From Chitinophagaceae bacterium (GTDB taxonomy: Bacteria > Bacteroidota > Bacteroidia > Chitinophagales > Chitinophagaceae), in NCBI GenBank assembly GCA_947375185.1, contig CANCEU010000009.1, forward strand, positions 1-63,604: a stretch of 63,604 nucleotides of DNA, in the 5' to 3' direction. Both the position numbers and the translations under genes were made by a program. Shown here one piece after another: positions 63,603 to 63,604 of the stretch. The notes under the pieces were generated by a model. The model saw only the letters and a list, made by a program, of their open reading frames with translations, was not told where the DNA came from and did no database searches. Each line of letters begins with the position of its first letter. Position 1 is the first letter of the stretch.

Positions 63603-63604
63603 GT

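Overview
The window is an AT-rich chromosomal stretch of a Bacteroidota bacterium, most likely a member of the Chitinophagaceae or a close relative. The evidence is: a SusC/SusD pair; TAnnTTTG-type -7 promoter boxes instead of E. coli-like -10 boxes; few Shine-Dalgarno sequences; a bS16 with an Ala/Glu-rich tail; separate nuoC and nuoD genes; a short NuoG; and a Bacteroidota-type exbB-exbD-exbD-tonB set. The family placement is inference. I found no rRNA, tRNA, CRISPR array, insertion sequence or prophage.

Layout. (1) 1-8247 holds translation and RNA-modification genes (rpsP, rimM, an RluA-type and an RsuA/RluB-type pseudouridine synthase, rlmN, hisS). A 1-Cys peroxiredoxin, a secreted amidohydrolase and a small secreted protein lie among them. 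(2) 8327-11472 holds a small membrane protein, a PstS-like lipoprotein and a TPR protein. (3) 11598-24790 is a complete 14-gene complex I operon, nuoA to nuoN. (4) 24880-28766 holds a MacB/FtsX-type permease and, convergent to it, a secreted metzincin-type protease. (5) 29003-32022 is exbB-exbD-exbD-tonB, followed by two identical terminator hairpins and mnmE. (6) 33586-57376 is the accessory core: a LacI regulator with a HAD phosphatase/mutase; divergently SusC/SusD; then three giant FG-GAP/ASPIC-UnbV (CRTAC1-like) proteins with two intervening SRPBCC-like proteins; a secreted GH65 enzyme; a small unknown protein; a vanadium-haloperoxidase/PAP2-like lipoprotein; and an outer-membrane barrel with a Met/His-rich N-terminus. 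(7) 57403-63143 holds a secreted unknown protein, a three-gene sucrose operon (SLC45-like transporter, PfkB kinase, amylosucrase) and a YcxB-like protein. (8) acpP closes the window.

How it may work together. ExbB/ExbD/TonB use the proton gradient, built in part by complex I, to energise SusC. SusC and SusD would import an alpha-glucoside or other glycan, with the secreted GH65 as the visible hydrolase. The LacI gene has a perfect CAAACGTTTG palindrome in its promoter. A related palindrome abuts the -7 box of the sucrose operon, so one regulator may control both loci. In the sucrose operon, amylosucrase would convert imported sucrose to alpha-glucan plus fructose, and the PfkB kinase would phosphorylate the fructose. 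The role of the three CRTAC1-like proteins and the haloperoxidase-like protein is unknown; this locus is the best candidate for an undescribed system here.

Regulation visible in the sequence includes several strong intrinsic terminators and -7 boxes that end only 3-4 nt before the ATG of rimM, rlmN and mnmE. That spacing predicts leaderless mRNAs. All family calls come from reading motifs, with no database search.
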